A stretch of DNA of 64,000 nt, taken from positions 62,001-126,000 of the forward strand of contig NZ_JACJOT010000006.1 of NCBI RefSeq assembly GCF_014695715.1, given 5' to 3'. A program made the position numbers and the translations under genes. The notes below the pieces were generated by a model. It did no database searches. It was not told where the DNA came from and saw nothing but the letters and a program-made list of their open reading frames with translations. Shown here piece after piece: positions 28,175 through 36,880 of this stretch; within the stretch, counting starts at the first letter, position 1, and every line of letters begins with the position of its first letter. This DNA is from Microcoleus sp. FACHB-68 (GTDB taxonomy: Bacteria; Cyanobacteriota; Cyanobacteriia; Cyanobacteriales; Oscillatoriaceae).

Positions 28175-28620
28175 GTGCTAACCGACAGCCTTGACGGAGT
28201 GCCGATATTGAGCTGGCCAAAGTTTTGTCAAGTAGGCTTCATTCAGGAATCCGGTGCTAGGTAGCAGTGAAAAGGCAGCTATTGCGTGAAACTAACTAAC
28301 GAGATGTCTCGGTATTTTTACAGGCTGAACCGGGAAATTTCCCAAAGGAAGTCTGGCAGCCTAGACAATCGCTCTGTGATGCGTCTAGATTTGTATGTGA
28401 CCCTGAGAAGGTTCCCCTGGATGAAACGCTCCTTTCGCTGAGTTACATCCATTGAGGGTCTTATGCTGTAGACAGAGCCGGCTTAGTATGAGAGTGTAAA
28501 GGTTTAAAAGACTTCAAGCCTCTCTATCGGCCAGTTTGCCTAGCGCTGTGACACTGACACGGAAGCCAGTGGAAATAATTTGACAGCGTCGGTGCTTTCA
28601 AAAGCAAGCGCATATCCAGT
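28175..28620 (+). mobile_element. Group II intron remnant (5' domains, no reverse transcriptase)
   Basis: The segment reads like the 5' half of a bacterial group II intron. It begins with GTGC (28175, or GTGCCGAT at 28199). CTTGAC pairs with GTCAAG and AGCC with GGCT to close an early domain I stem. AATCCGGTGCTAGGTAGCAG, GGCTGAACCGGG, CTAGAC/GTCTAG, GACCCT/AGGGTC with TGGATG/CATCCA, and GCCGGCTTAGTATGAGAG/CTCTCTATCGGC follow in intron order as I remember it. CGCTGT/ACAGCG with CACTG/CAGTG near 28542-28594 could be domain III. No reverse transcriptase frame, domain V or 3' end was found, so it is truncated. Boundaries are approximate. Confidence 0.5.
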
Positions 28621-28746
28621 GCTGAAGTGGGGAAACAAATATTTAATAACTGGGAGATTTTTTGATTAATAACTTGAATCAAAGACAGCAACAAACCATT
28701 AAAAATTGACCCTTTACAGGAAATTGGTATAACAGGAGAACAGGAT

Positions 28747-29631
28747 ATGTTCAATACCGTTGAACTGCTGATAGACGCATTCGTAGACAAGCTGAAAGCC
28801 GGCTACCACCGCACCTACGGAGGCTACAAACCTCAGTATGAAGATATCATCGGTTGGGCCGGCAACATGGCGTTAGAGAACCTCGCCAACAGCGATGCCC
28901 TCTATCACAACATGGAACACACCATTTTAGTGAGCTTAGTTGGGCAAGAAATTCTGCGAGGCAAACACATTCGTGAAGGAGGTGTTACCTGTGAGGATTG
29001 GTTGCATTTCATCATCTCCTTGGTGTGCCATAACATTGGCTATGTTAAAGGCGTTTGCCGGCAGGATCAAGCCGGTGCTTATGCAACCGGAAGAGACGGG
29101 AAAACCGTCGTCCTGCCCGATGGTTCCACTGATGCCAGCCTTACCCCCTACCGTGTGGATAGAGGAAAACTATTTGTTGATGAACGCTTTGGCGGTCATA
29201 AACTGATCGATGTTGAGCAAATTAAGCGTAATATTGAACTCACTCGTTTCCCAATGCCAAGCGGAGCGGACGAACTTGATAGCGTGAACTTTCCTGGCTT
29301 GGTACGCGCATCTGCATTAATCGGTCAACTCAGCGATCCCCGCTACTTTAAAAAGATTGGAGCGCTGTACTATGAATTTGAAGAAATCGGTTTAACCAAA
29401 GAATTAGGCTACAGCAACCCTGGAGATTTACGCCATCACTACCCCAAATATTTCTGGCGTAGTGTTTACCCCTATATTCAAGATGCACTGCGCTACTTAT
29501 CGCTGACACAACAGGGCAAACAAATCATCGCCAACCTGCAAGCAAATGTGTTTGTTTTAGAACACGAACAGATTGGCAATGAAGAGTCTGAAGAAGCTCA
29601 GCTGGTACGCGCCAGTAACGGTGCCGCTTGA
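28747..29631 (+). CDS. Npun_R2479-type HD-domain-like metalloprotein
   Basis: 294-residue soluble protein of a conserved cyanobacterial family related to HD phosphohydrolases. Metal-site motifs are YHNMEHT (His54, Asn55, His58) and CHNIGYVKG (His95, Asn96). The classical HD pair is thus HN here, so catalysis may be altered or lost, or the site may bind metal without hydrolysis. LTRFPMPSG and FWRSVYPYIQDALRYLSLT are further conserved blocks. AGGAG lies upstream of the ATG. The 3' end overlaps the convergent ABC gene by 34 bp. Function unknown. Confidence 0.8.
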   Translation: MFNTVELLIDAFVDKLKAGYHRTYGGYKPQYEDIIGWAGNMALENLANSDALYHNMEHTILVSLVGQEILRGKHIREGGVTCEDWLHFIISLVCHNIGYVKGVCRQDQAGAYATGRDGKTVVLPDGSTDASLTPYRVDRGKLFVDERFGGHKLIDVEQIKRNIELTRFPMPSGADELDSVNFPGLVRASALIGQLSDPRYFKKIGALYYEFEEIGLTKELGYSNPGDLRHHYPKYFWRSVYPYIQDALRYLSLTQQGKQIIANLQANVFVLEHEQIGNEESEEAQLVRASNGAA

Positions 29632-31274
29632 AGCAGGGTTTGGGTGTAAGGGTGCTGGGGATTGGTAAAAATTTTCCGGGTAGGGCCAATTTCCACAATC
29701 TGACCGCTATTCATGACAGCAATTCGATCACAGAAAAATCTGGCTACCCAGAGATCGTGAGTGATAAACAAATACGTCAGCTCGAATTCCTGCTTTAACT
29801 CCAGCATCAACTCCAGCACCTGCGTCTGAACACTCGCATCCAACATACTCACCGGCTCATCACAAATCAGTAGTTGGGGGCGGGTAATCAGCGCCCGTGC
29901 GATGGCAACCCGCTGCTGCTGCCCCCCAGACAGCTCAGAGGGATAGCGGTGATAAAATTCCTCTGGGCTTAATCCCACGCGTTTCAGCATCTGCCTGACT
30001 TGCTCTTTCGCTTCTACCGGCGTTGCTAGCTGGTGAATGAACAGGGGATCAGCAATGCTTTGCCCCACTGTCATCATGGGATTAAGACAAGCGTGGGGAT
30101 CTTGAAACACCATCTGCATTTGCCGCCGGCGCTGCCGCAACGATTCTGCCGGCAATTGCATTAAATTTTGACCGAGAAATTCTACCTTGCCGCCGGTGGG
30201 GCGAATCAGTTGCAAAATGGTGCGAGATAGCGTACTTTTTCCGCAACCCGATTCTCCCACTAATCCCAGAATTTCACCTGGATACAGATCGAAGCTGACC
30301 CCATCAACTGCACGGATTGTCTGGTTTTGCCCAGCAAATAGCCGCTCAATAAAATTCGCTTCCAAGGTGTAATGCTGCTGCAATTCATGGACACGCAGTA
30401 AAGGAGGTTCAGCAGTGGGGATCACGTCTGCAAGCCTGTCTCCCCCTCTATCCCTCTCTCCTTCACCCTGATCACCGACTGCCTGAATGTGCAGCGCTGC
30501 CTTGAGCAGTGATTGGGTATAAGGATGCTGGGGATTTTGGAGAACGTCTTGAACTTTGCCGGTTTCTACCACCTTGCCGGCATACATCACCGCAATGCGA
30601 TCACAATATTCCCCCACCATTGCCAAATCGTGGGAGATCAGCAGCAGCGCCAGATCCCGTTCGTTGCAAAGCCGCGTCAGTTCGCGACAGATTTCAGCCG
30701 ACACCGTCACATCTAAACTCGTGGTTGGTTCATCCGCCACAATCATCTTGGGATCAAGCATCAGCGCCAGGGCAATGGCCACCCGCTGCCGCATTCCGCC
30801 ACTAAATTCATGGGGATATTGTGTCCATCGCGAAGCCGGGATTTTGACGGCTGCTAGGGTTTCAATTGCTTTATCTTTTGCTTGCCGCCGGCTTAACTGG
30901 GGTTGGTGGCTTAAAAGCGTTTCCACACAGTGATCCCCAATCGTCATTAGGGGATCGAGGCGCGTCATCGGATCTTGGAAAATCAGCGCTACCGCCTCTC
31001 CGCGAAAGCGTCTCAACTGTGCCGGTGTCAGGTCAAAAACCGATTGGCCGGCAAATCTCACTTGTCCCTCAATGCGCGTTGATGCCGGTAACAACCGCAT
31101 CGCTGCCCGTCCCAGCGTTGACTTCCCGCAACCCGACTCTCCCACCAATCCCAGTCTTTCACCCGGTTGCAGCGTCAAAGACACGTCATCCACCGCCCAG
31201 CTCGCTTCGCCGGCAACCCGCCCATAAGGATAGGAAACCCGCAGATTTTCGACACAAAATAACGCTTCGCTCAT
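29598..31274 (-). CDS. ABC transporter, fused double ATPase (peptide/nickel type)
   Basis: 558 residues from the ATG at 31274 (a GTG lies four codons upstream). Two complete ATPase modules of the Dpp/Opp family are joined: module 1 (about 5-265) with GESGCGKST, SGGMRQR and MIVADEP; module 2 (about 295-555) with GESGCGKST, SGGQQQR and LLICDEP. Each has the oligopeptide C-terminal NPQHPYT motif. The joining linker GDQGEGERDRGGDR is low-complexity and coded by a CCCTCT-rich tract. No permease or binding-protein gene is adjacent, so its partners are elsewhere. The predicted substrate is a peptide or similar solute. Confidence 0.9.
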   Translation of the reverse strand: MSEALFCVENLRVSYPYGRVAGEASWAVDDVSLTLQPGERLGLVGESGCGKSTLGRAAMRLLPASTRIEGQVRFAGQSVFDLTPAQLRRFRGEAVALIFQDPMTRLDPLMTIGDHCVETLLSHQPQLSRRQAKDKAIETLAAVKIPASRWTQYPHEFSGGMRQRVAIALALMLDPKMIVADEPTTSLDVTVSAEICRELTRLCNERDLALLLISHDLAMVGEYCDRIAVMYAGKVVETGKVQDVLQNPQHPYTQSLLKAALHIQAVGDQGEGERDRGGDRLADVIPTAEPPLLRVHELQQHYTLEANFIERLFAGQNQTIRAVDGVSFDLYPGEILGLVGESGCGKSTLSRTILQLIRPTGGKVEFLGQNLMQLPAESLRQRRRQMQMVFQDPHACLNPMMTVGQSIADPLFIHQLATPVEAKEQVRQMLKRVGLSPEEFYHRYPSELSGGQQQRVAIARALITRPQLLICDEPVSMLDASVQTQVLELMLELKQEFELTYLFITHDLWVARFFCDRIAVMNSGQIVEIGPTRKIFTNPQHPYTQTLLQAAPLLARTS

Positions 31275-31425
31275 TCTGTTTGTCACTTGTCAGTTGTCTA
31301 GTTGTGTGGCGGGTTTTATCCGTTTATATCGGTTCCACCCTTAATCGATCTAGCAAACGGTTCGCTTTCCCCTTCTCCCCCTCACCCCATCTCCCACTCT
31401 CCCCTTCCTCTTGACTCCTCTCCCA

Positions 31426-31492
31426 CTCAGGACTCGGCACTCAGCGTTCAACACTTTCCCACTCAGGACTCAGGACTCAGGACTCAGGACTC
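31426..31492. repeat. CAGGACT heptamer array
   Basis: Four perfect tandem copies of ACTCAGG start at 31461 and run into ACTC, preceded by degenerate copies from 31426 and a CCCCTCTCCC-rich tract. It is a short tandemly repeated repetitive sequence located between the ABC gene and the PatD-like gene. Confidence 0.8.
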
Positions 31493-31548
31493 CCTATCTC
31501 TCTAGGGCGTTGCGCGAAACGTCTGTGTGCCCTCTCCTTTGTTATCCC

Positions 31549-31917
31549 TCACTCTTCACTCCCCAATACCGCCTCACAGTATCCCATTAAAGTTTTAATG
31601 CGATCCCCTAGCTGAGCCTGCCGTTGTTGAATGGTTGCCGGCTGCCGCGACGCTTGCAAAAACATTACGTCTGTGTCTAAAAGCTTCAGTTGCTTGTGCA
31701 TTTCTATTTGGTAAGACTGTACCCTTGATGCGGTTTGCCGGTCTAACTCATCTGCCGGCAAACTCAAAATTTTCTCCTGAAAAAATTGCCACACTTCTGG
31801 AAGTGCTTTTGAGAGGGTCGCCCTATCTGGAATCGTCTCTGGGAGAGCGATCTGTCGCAGCCTCTCTAGCAGTTCGTACAATCGCTGATAGTGTTGGCGG
31901 TGAATTTCTGGCAGCAT
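31549..31917 (-). CDS. Small cyanobacterial protein, possibly PatD-type
   Basis: 122 residues, all predicted helical, no membrane or signal segment. The sequence LLERLRQIAL, FFQEKILSL, SYQIEMHKQLKLLDTDVMFLQASR and IKTLMGYCEAVL matches my memory of the heterocyst-frequency-control/cell-division-associated PatD family, which is also present in cyanobacteria that make no heterocysts. That assignment is tentative because the family is small and diverse. The gene is alone, divergent from relA/spoT. Confidence 0.7.
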   Translation of the reverse strand: MLPEIHRQHYQRLYELLERLRQIALPETIPDRATLSKALPEVWQFFQEKILSLPADELDRQTASRVQSYQIEMHKQLKLLDTDVMFLQASRQPATIQQRQAQLGDRIKTLMGYCEAVLGSEE

Positions 31918-32209
31918 GATGTAAAGAATTTTGTCTATATTGTATGAAAGGGGTTCTCTTTAAGGTTTATAAAGCTTAAAGGAAGATAGAACTTTGGGTT
32001 GCAGCGATGTTATGTCTGAGAACATTATTGATAGCTGCCGCTCCTGATTCATCCCCCTGTCAGCAAAGTCTTAATTCTACCGTCCAGGTTTGCAGACGAA
32101 ATCCTTAACGCTGCCGGCGTGTCTGTATCCCTGAATACAATAAATGCCGTAGAATTGGCAGATCCTCCAATCACCCGTCCACCTATTCATAAGCTTTAAG
32201 TGTGACACT

Positions 32210-34471
32210 ATGAACACCACTGCCCCTACTTGCCCCATTGTTCAACTTCCTGACTGGCTGCAAGCGTGTTTGCTTACCCAGCAACAATCCTCTGACTCTA
32301 CAGCACCCGAAGCGGCAGATAACTCCTTAATCTGTCGGGCGTTTGAATTTGGTTATCGGCTGCACGAAGGTCAGTGTCGCAAATCAGGCGAACCGTACAT
32401 TTGCCATCCCATCGCGGTTGCCGGCTTGTTGCGGGATCTGGGAGGCAGCAGCGCCATGATCGCCGCCGGCTTTTTGCATGATGTAGTAGAAGATACAGAA
32501 GTCAGTTTAGAAGAAATTGAGCAGCGGTTTGGTACGGAAGTGCGCCTGTTGGTTGAAGGCGTCACCAAGCTGTCTAAATTTAAATTTTCTAGTAAAACCG
32601 AACGCCAAGCCGAGAACTTCCGCCGAATGTTCTTGGCAATGGCAAAGGATATCCGGGTAATTGTGGTGAAACTGGCAGACCGGCTCCACAATATGAGGAC
32701 GCTGGAACACCTGCCCGATGAAAAACGCCGGCGAATTGCCCAGGAAACACGAGAAATCTTTGCGCCTTTGGCAAATCGCTTGGGGATCGGTCGTTTTAAG
32801 TGGGAATTAGAAGATTTAGCCTTTAAATATCTTGAACCCGAAGCCTACCGAGCAACCCAGGAGTTGGTTGCAGAAAAACGAGCGGATCGGGAAGCCAGAT
32901 TAACGAAAGTGACGGAAATTCTGCGGGAACGCCTCGATCAAGTGGGGATCGGGTGTGTCGAAGTTAGTGGCCGGCCTAAGCACCTTTATGGAATTTACCA
33001 AAAGATGCAGCGGCAGCAGAAAGAATTCCATGAAATTTACGATATTGCAGCGGTGCGAATCATCGTGCAAAACAACGATGAGTGCTACCGAACTTTGGCC
33101 ATCGTTCACGATGCTTTCCGCCCCATTCCAGGCCGGTTTAAAGACTACATCGGTTTACCCAAACCCAACCGCTATCAATCGCTGCATACGGTTGTCGTTG
33201 GCTTCACCGGGCGTCCTTTAGAAATCCAAATCCGCACCTTAGCAATGCATCATGTCGCGGAATATGGGATCGCCGCGCACTGGAAATACAAAGAAACCGG
33301 CTCATCCAGCCACACCCAGATGAAGGCAGAAGAGGAGAAATTCACCTGGCTGCGGCAATTGCTGGACTGGCAGAGTGACCTCAAGGACGCTCAAGAATAC
33401 CTGGAAAGCGTTAAGGATAACCTGTTTGAAGATGATGTCTATGTGTTTACGCCTCAAGGGGATGTCGTTGCACTCAGTCGCGGTGCCACACCTGTCGATT
33501 TTGCCTATCGCATTCACACAGAGGTGGGAAATCACTGTACCGGCGCACGAGTTGACGGGCGCATGGTGACGCTAGACTCCCAGCTGAAAAACGGTGACAT
33601 TGTTGAAATCATCACGCAGAAAAATAGCCGTCCGAGTCTGGGATGGCTGAATTTTGCCGTCACCACCGGCGCACGTAACCGCATTCGCCAGTGGTACAAG
33701 CGCTCACACCGAGATGAAAATGTGGCCCGTGGGCGAGAACTGCTGGAAAAAGAACTGGGCAAAAATGGCCTGGAAGCGCTGCTCAAATCTGAGCCAATGC
33801 AGGCGGTAGTCCATCGCTGCAACTATCACAGTGTTGATGATTTACTCGCCGGCTTGGGTTATGGGGAAGTGCCGCTTAACCAAGTGGTAAACCGGCTGCG
33901 CGATGCGGTTAAGGCGAAACAGCCGATGGAAGCAGACGCTGAGACGCTACCCCCACCGGCTTCGTCTACACGGGCGCTGCGGGAGATAACCAGCCCTTCA
34001 ACACCGGGCGGTAAATCCCCCATCGCTGGGGTTGAAGGGCTACTTTATCACCTTGCCGGCTGTTGTCACCCGATCCCCGGTGAATCGATTATCGGGGTCG
34101 TGACTCGTAGCAGTCGCGGCATTTCTATCCACCGGCAAGGTTGTTCCAATGTGGAAAATGTCCAAGGTGATCGCGTTGTGCCGGTGAGCTGGAATCCTAC
34201 CACCGAAAGCGCCCGTCCGAAAACTTACCCGATTGATGTTCAAATTGAAGCGATTGATCGTGTCGGTGTACTCAACGATATTTTGTCTCGCTTGAAGGAT
34301 AACAATATCAATGTTCGCAGTGCTCAAGTCAAAACTTATCCAGGTTTCCCGGCTTTGATTAACCTCTGCATTGATATTCGCGATCTTGATCAACTTGAAC
34401 GCACGTTCTGTCAAATTAAAAAGATGAGCGATATCTTGAACTTGCGCCGGCTTACTCAAGTTGAAGAGTAA
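32210..34471 (+). CDS. Bifunctional (p)ppGpp synthetase/hydrolase (RelA/SpoT, Rel)
   Basis: 753-residue long RSH protein that makes and degrades the stringent-response alarmone. HD hydrolase domain: CHPIAVAGLL, FLHDVVEDTE (His90-Asp91), KLADRLHNMRTL, so hydrolysis should be active. Synthetase domain: YDIAAVRIIV, GRFKDYIGLPKPNRYQSLHT, EIQIRT, AAHWKYK. Then TGS (VYVFTPQGDVVALSRGATPVDFAY), a zinc-finger-like domain (GCCHPIPGESIIG, HRQGCSN) and a C-terminal ACT domain (about 680-750). Length is normal. The ATG start has no strong ribosome site. It converges with the KTSC gene. Confidence 0.95.
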   Translation: MNTTAPTCPIVQLPDWLQACLLTQQQSSDSTAPEAADNSLICRAFEFGYRLHEGQCRKSGEPYICHPIAVAGLLRDLGGSSAMIAAGFLHDVVEDTEVSLEEIEQRFGTEVRLLVEGVTKLSKFKFSSKTERQAENFRRMFLAMAKDIRVIVVKLADRLHNMRTLEHLPDEKRRRIAQETREIFAPLANRLGIGRFKWELEDLAFKYLEPEAYRATQELVAEKRADREARLTKVTEILRERLDQVGIGCVEVSGRPKHLYGIYQKMQRQQKEFHEIYDIAAVRIIVQNNDECYRTLAIVHDAFRPIPGRFKDYIGLPKPNRYQSLHTVVVGFTGRPLEIQIRTLAMHHVAEYGIAAHWKYKETGSSSHTQMKAEEEKFTWLRQLLDWQSDLKDAQEYLESVKDNLFEDDVYVFTPQGDVVALSRGATPVDFAYRIHTEVGNHCTGARVDGRMVTLDSQLKNGDIVEIITQKNSRPSLGWLNFAVTTGARNRIRQWYKRSHRDENVARGRELLEKELGKNGLEALLKSEPMQAVVHRCNYHSVDDLLAGLGYGEVPLNQVVNRLRDAVKAKQPMEADAETLPPPASSTRALREITSPSTPGGKSPIAGVEGLLYHLAGCCHPIPGESIIGVVTRSSRGISIHRQGCSNVENVQGDRVVPVSWNPTTESARPKTYPIDVQIEAIDRVGVLNDILSRLKDNNINVRSAQVKTYPGFPALINLCIDIRDLDQLERTFCQIKKMSDILNLRRLTQVEE

Positions 34472-34491
34472 AGTTTACGGTTGTTGCAATC

Positions 34492-34535
34492 AGGCTGTTT
34501 GAATCCGGCTAGAGTGCCGGCAACTCCAACAGCCT
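34492..34535. terminator. Two-tier hairpin between convergent relA/spoT and KTSC genes
   Basis: AGGCTGTT (34492-34499) pairs with AACAGCCT (34528-34535), enclosing CCGGC (34505-34509) with GCCGG (34516-34520). No T-run on either side, so termination is likely but not certain. Confidence 0.5.
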
Positions 34536-34545
34536 AAAAATTCGA

Positions 34546-35046
34546 TTAATCTGGGCAATCTTCTTCAAAATTGCTGCAATCCAACGTGCCGGTGGCAATC
34601 ATATTAACCTCATCAATGCGTTCAGAGTAATAACTGCCTCTAATTTCAGCATTGAAAAACTGTCCGACTGAATCCGCGCTCTGAAAAGATTCCCAAGTTT
34701 CAGACTCGACTTCACTATACTGATAAACCGACCCGTTTTTAAATTCGACTTGTAAAACTTTTCGCTCCTCATCATATCCAATGCCATTCGCCATAGATGA
34801 AGAAACCGGCAACATGGCAATTGACTGAGAGCTTTCTATTTCTTCGGGGGTTTCCAGGTTAGGCGGGAACGCGCTTATTTCATTATTTGCGATGTAATGA
34901 ACTTGTTGCAGTCCATTGTAAGCGGCTGCCGGCGCAGAAATTTCAATATATTCCACGTCTTCCCCCCGGTCGATTAATAGCCCCAACTGACCGTTAGAAT
35001 GACCGATAGCGAGGATATTGGTTAAATCAATTTTGGATAACTTCAT
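34546..35046 (-). CDS. KTSC-domain protein
   Basis: 166 residues. The C-terminal half (about 78-145) is a KTSC domain: VSSSMANGIGYDEERKVLQV, FKNGSVYQYSEV and SADSVGQFFNAEIRGSY. KTSC domains are small, of unknown function, and sometimes fused to nucleic-acid enzymes. The N-terminal half (SNGQLGLLIDRGEDVEYIEI) is a second beta-rich unit and looks cyanobacterial. The ATG is supported by GGAGG about ten bases upstream. No operon partners. Confidence 0.82.
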   Translation of the reverse strand: MKLSKIDLTNILAIGHSNGQLGLLIDRGEDVEYIEISAPAAAYNGLQQVHYIANNEISAFPPNLETPEEIESSQSIAMLPVSSSMANGIGYDEERKVLQVEFKNGSVYQYSEVESETWESFQSADSVGQFFNAEIRGSYYSERIDEVNMIATGTLDCSNFEEDCPD

Positions 35047-35341
35047 GCGAATTTTTCCTCCAAAAATTGAGCAATTAAATGAGCAAGCCTGAGTTATTCA
35101 GCGGTTCTGACATCAGTAAATTGCCGACAATCTCTCAAGGGAGATTTCAGCTAATCACCTCAGTTTTAAAAGAATAGAATATCTCTTAAACCCGCTTTCT
35201 TCCTGTGTCTCGGAAACTTGTAACTGGCTATGAATTGGGCTTACTAAACTCTATTATAAACGATGTTGATTTTTTAGTCAATATCTTAATTCAGTCATTT
35301 TTTATATGGACGTAGCTAATAATGCTCCTAATTCACTCTTC

Positions 35342-35374
35342 ACTCAGGACTCAGGACTCAGCACTCAGGACTCC
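35342..35374. repeat. CAGGACT heptamer array entering a kinase gene
   Basis: Copies ACTCAGG, ACTCAGG, ACTCAGC and ACTCAGG lie head to tail from 35342 to 35369, then ACTCC. The stop codon of the receiver-PAS kinase (35351-35353) and its last few codons are inside the array. Confidence 0.85.
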
Positions 35375-36880
35375 TCCCTGTGCCAGCGTAAAGTAAAACG
35401 TCGCGCCGGCATTAACAACCGCTTCAGCCCAAATCTTGCCCCCGTGCCGGTGGATAATCCGTTGTACAGTCGCTAGCCCAATGCCGGTGCCTTCAAACTC
35501 ACTTTGTTGGTGCAGCCGCTGAAAAGCATAGAACAATTTATCCGCATCAGCCATAGAAAAACCGGCACCGTTGTCGCGCACAAAATACACAGTTTGCCCT
35601 TCTTGCTGGATCGTGCCAAATTCAATGCAAGTATGCGCTTTTTTTCCGGTATATTTCCAAGCATTTCCTAATAAATTTTCCAGCACAATTTCTAGTAAAC
35701 GCCCATCGCCCTTAGCCATTACACCGGCAGCAATGCGAAACTCAACTTGGCGTTGCGGTTGTGTTTGCTGTAACGCCAGCGCAATTTTTTGCACTAGGGA
35801 ACTTAACTGAACCGTCTCAATATGTACCTGAGTGCGAGAGATGCGCGACAAAAGCAGTAAATCTTCAATCAGTTGCTCCATGCGCTTGCAGGCGTTATGT
35901 ATCCGTTGCAGGTAGTTTTGCCCTTTCTCGCCTAGCTTTTGGGAATAATTTTTTAATAGCAAGGCGCTAAACCCATTAATTACTGACAGGGGATTCCGCA
36001 GATCGTGGGAGACTGAATAATTGAAAGCTTCCAATTCTTTGTTGGCAAATTCCAATTCAACGGCTCGACGCTTTAAATCTTCATGCAGCTTGCGAATTTC
36101 CGCCTCAGCTCGCTGCCGTTCCGTTAAGTCACGCGTTACTTGAGCGAAGCCTCGTATCTGCCCACTTTCATCGCGTAATGTACTGATCGAAACCGCCGCC
36201 CAAAACCGCAAGCCGCCTTGGCGCACCCGCCAGCCTTCCTCCTCAAATCGCCCTTCAGCCGTTGCTAATTGTAAATCTCGCTGCGGCTTGCCGGCATCAA
36301 TTTCTTTAGGCACGTAGAAACAGGAAAAATCTTGGCCGATAATTTCTTCAGCTGGGTAGCCGTGGGTGCGTTGCGCCCCAGCATTCCAATTCATCACACA
36401 TCCGTTGGGGGCGAGGGTAAAAATCGCATAATCCTTGCCACCGGCAACCAGCAGGCGGAAGCGTTCCTCACTGTCTCGTAGCGCCTCTAAGCTGTGCTTA
36501 CGCTCAATGGCATAGCGGATGGCGCGAACTAACAAATGCGAGTTTACCTGCCCTTTAACGAGGTAATCTTGCGCCCCTTGGCGAACTGCGTCCACCGCTA
36601 ACTCTTCATTGTCTAAGCCTGTCATTACCACGATTGGGACAGAAGGCGCTTGTGCCTGCACTTGTACAATCGTCTCCAGCCCATGAGCGTCTGGGAGCGA
36701 GAGATCCAGCAAAATGACATCAAAACTGGCTTGTTTCAGCTGGGTGGTTGCTGCACTGAGAAGGGTTGCCGGCACGACTTCAAACTGAACCGTGCTGACT
36801 TCCGAGAGCAACTCTTGCAGCATGATGATGTCGGCGCGGTTATCTTCAACTAGCAGAATCTTGATAGTTTGATCGTGCAT
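35351..36880 (-). CDS. Receiver-PAS-histidine kinase
   Basis: 509-residue soluble protein. Receiver domain (1-125) with VEDN at 11-14 and phospho-acceptor Asp59 (LLDLSLPDAHGLE); PAS (about 138-255, GGKDYAIFTLAPNG to QVTRDLTERQRAE); coiled coil; HisKA with SVSHDLRNPL (phospho-His292); HATPase with NLLGNAWKYT, DNGAGF and FEGTGIGLAT. The last residues GGVLSAES are coded by the CAGGACT repeat, so the natural end has been replaced or extended. Its start overlaps the previous gene (36846-39290) by 35 bp, implying coupled translation. The receiver is very close in sequence to that of the upstream kinase. Confidence 0.9.
   Translation of the reverse strand: MHDQTIKILLVEDNRADIIMLQELLSEVSTVQFEVVPATLLSAATTQLKQASFDVILLDLSLPDAHGLETIVQVQAQAPSVPIVVMTGLDNEELAVDAVRQGAQDYLVKGQVNSHLLVRAIRYAIERKHSLEALRDSEERFRLLVAGGKDYAIFTLAPNGCVMNWNAGAQRTHGYPAEEIIGQDFSCFYVPKEIDAGKPQRDLQLATAEGRFEEEGWRVRQGGLRFWAAVSISTLRDESGQIRGFAQVTRDLTERQRAEAEIRKLHEDLKRRAVELEFANKELEAFNYSVSHDLRNPLSVINGFSALLLKNYSQKLGEKGQNYLQRIHNACKRMEQLIEDLLLLSRISRTQVHIETVQLSSLVQKIALALQQTQPQRQVEFRIAAGVMAKGDGRLLEIVLENLLGNAWKYTGKKAHTCIEFGTIQQEGQTVYFVRDNGAGFSMADADKLFYAFQRLHQQSEFEGTGIGLATVQRIIHRHGGKIWAEAVVNAGATFYFTLAQGGVLSAES

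Noticed and set aside
30866-31414. 182-codon plus-strand frame
   Set aside because: Antisense to the first ATPase module of the ABC gene and runs into low-complexity CT-rich DNA.
31426-31492. Heptamer array considered as a CRISPR
   Set aside because: Units are 7 bp and head to tail with no spacers; it is a tandem repeat.
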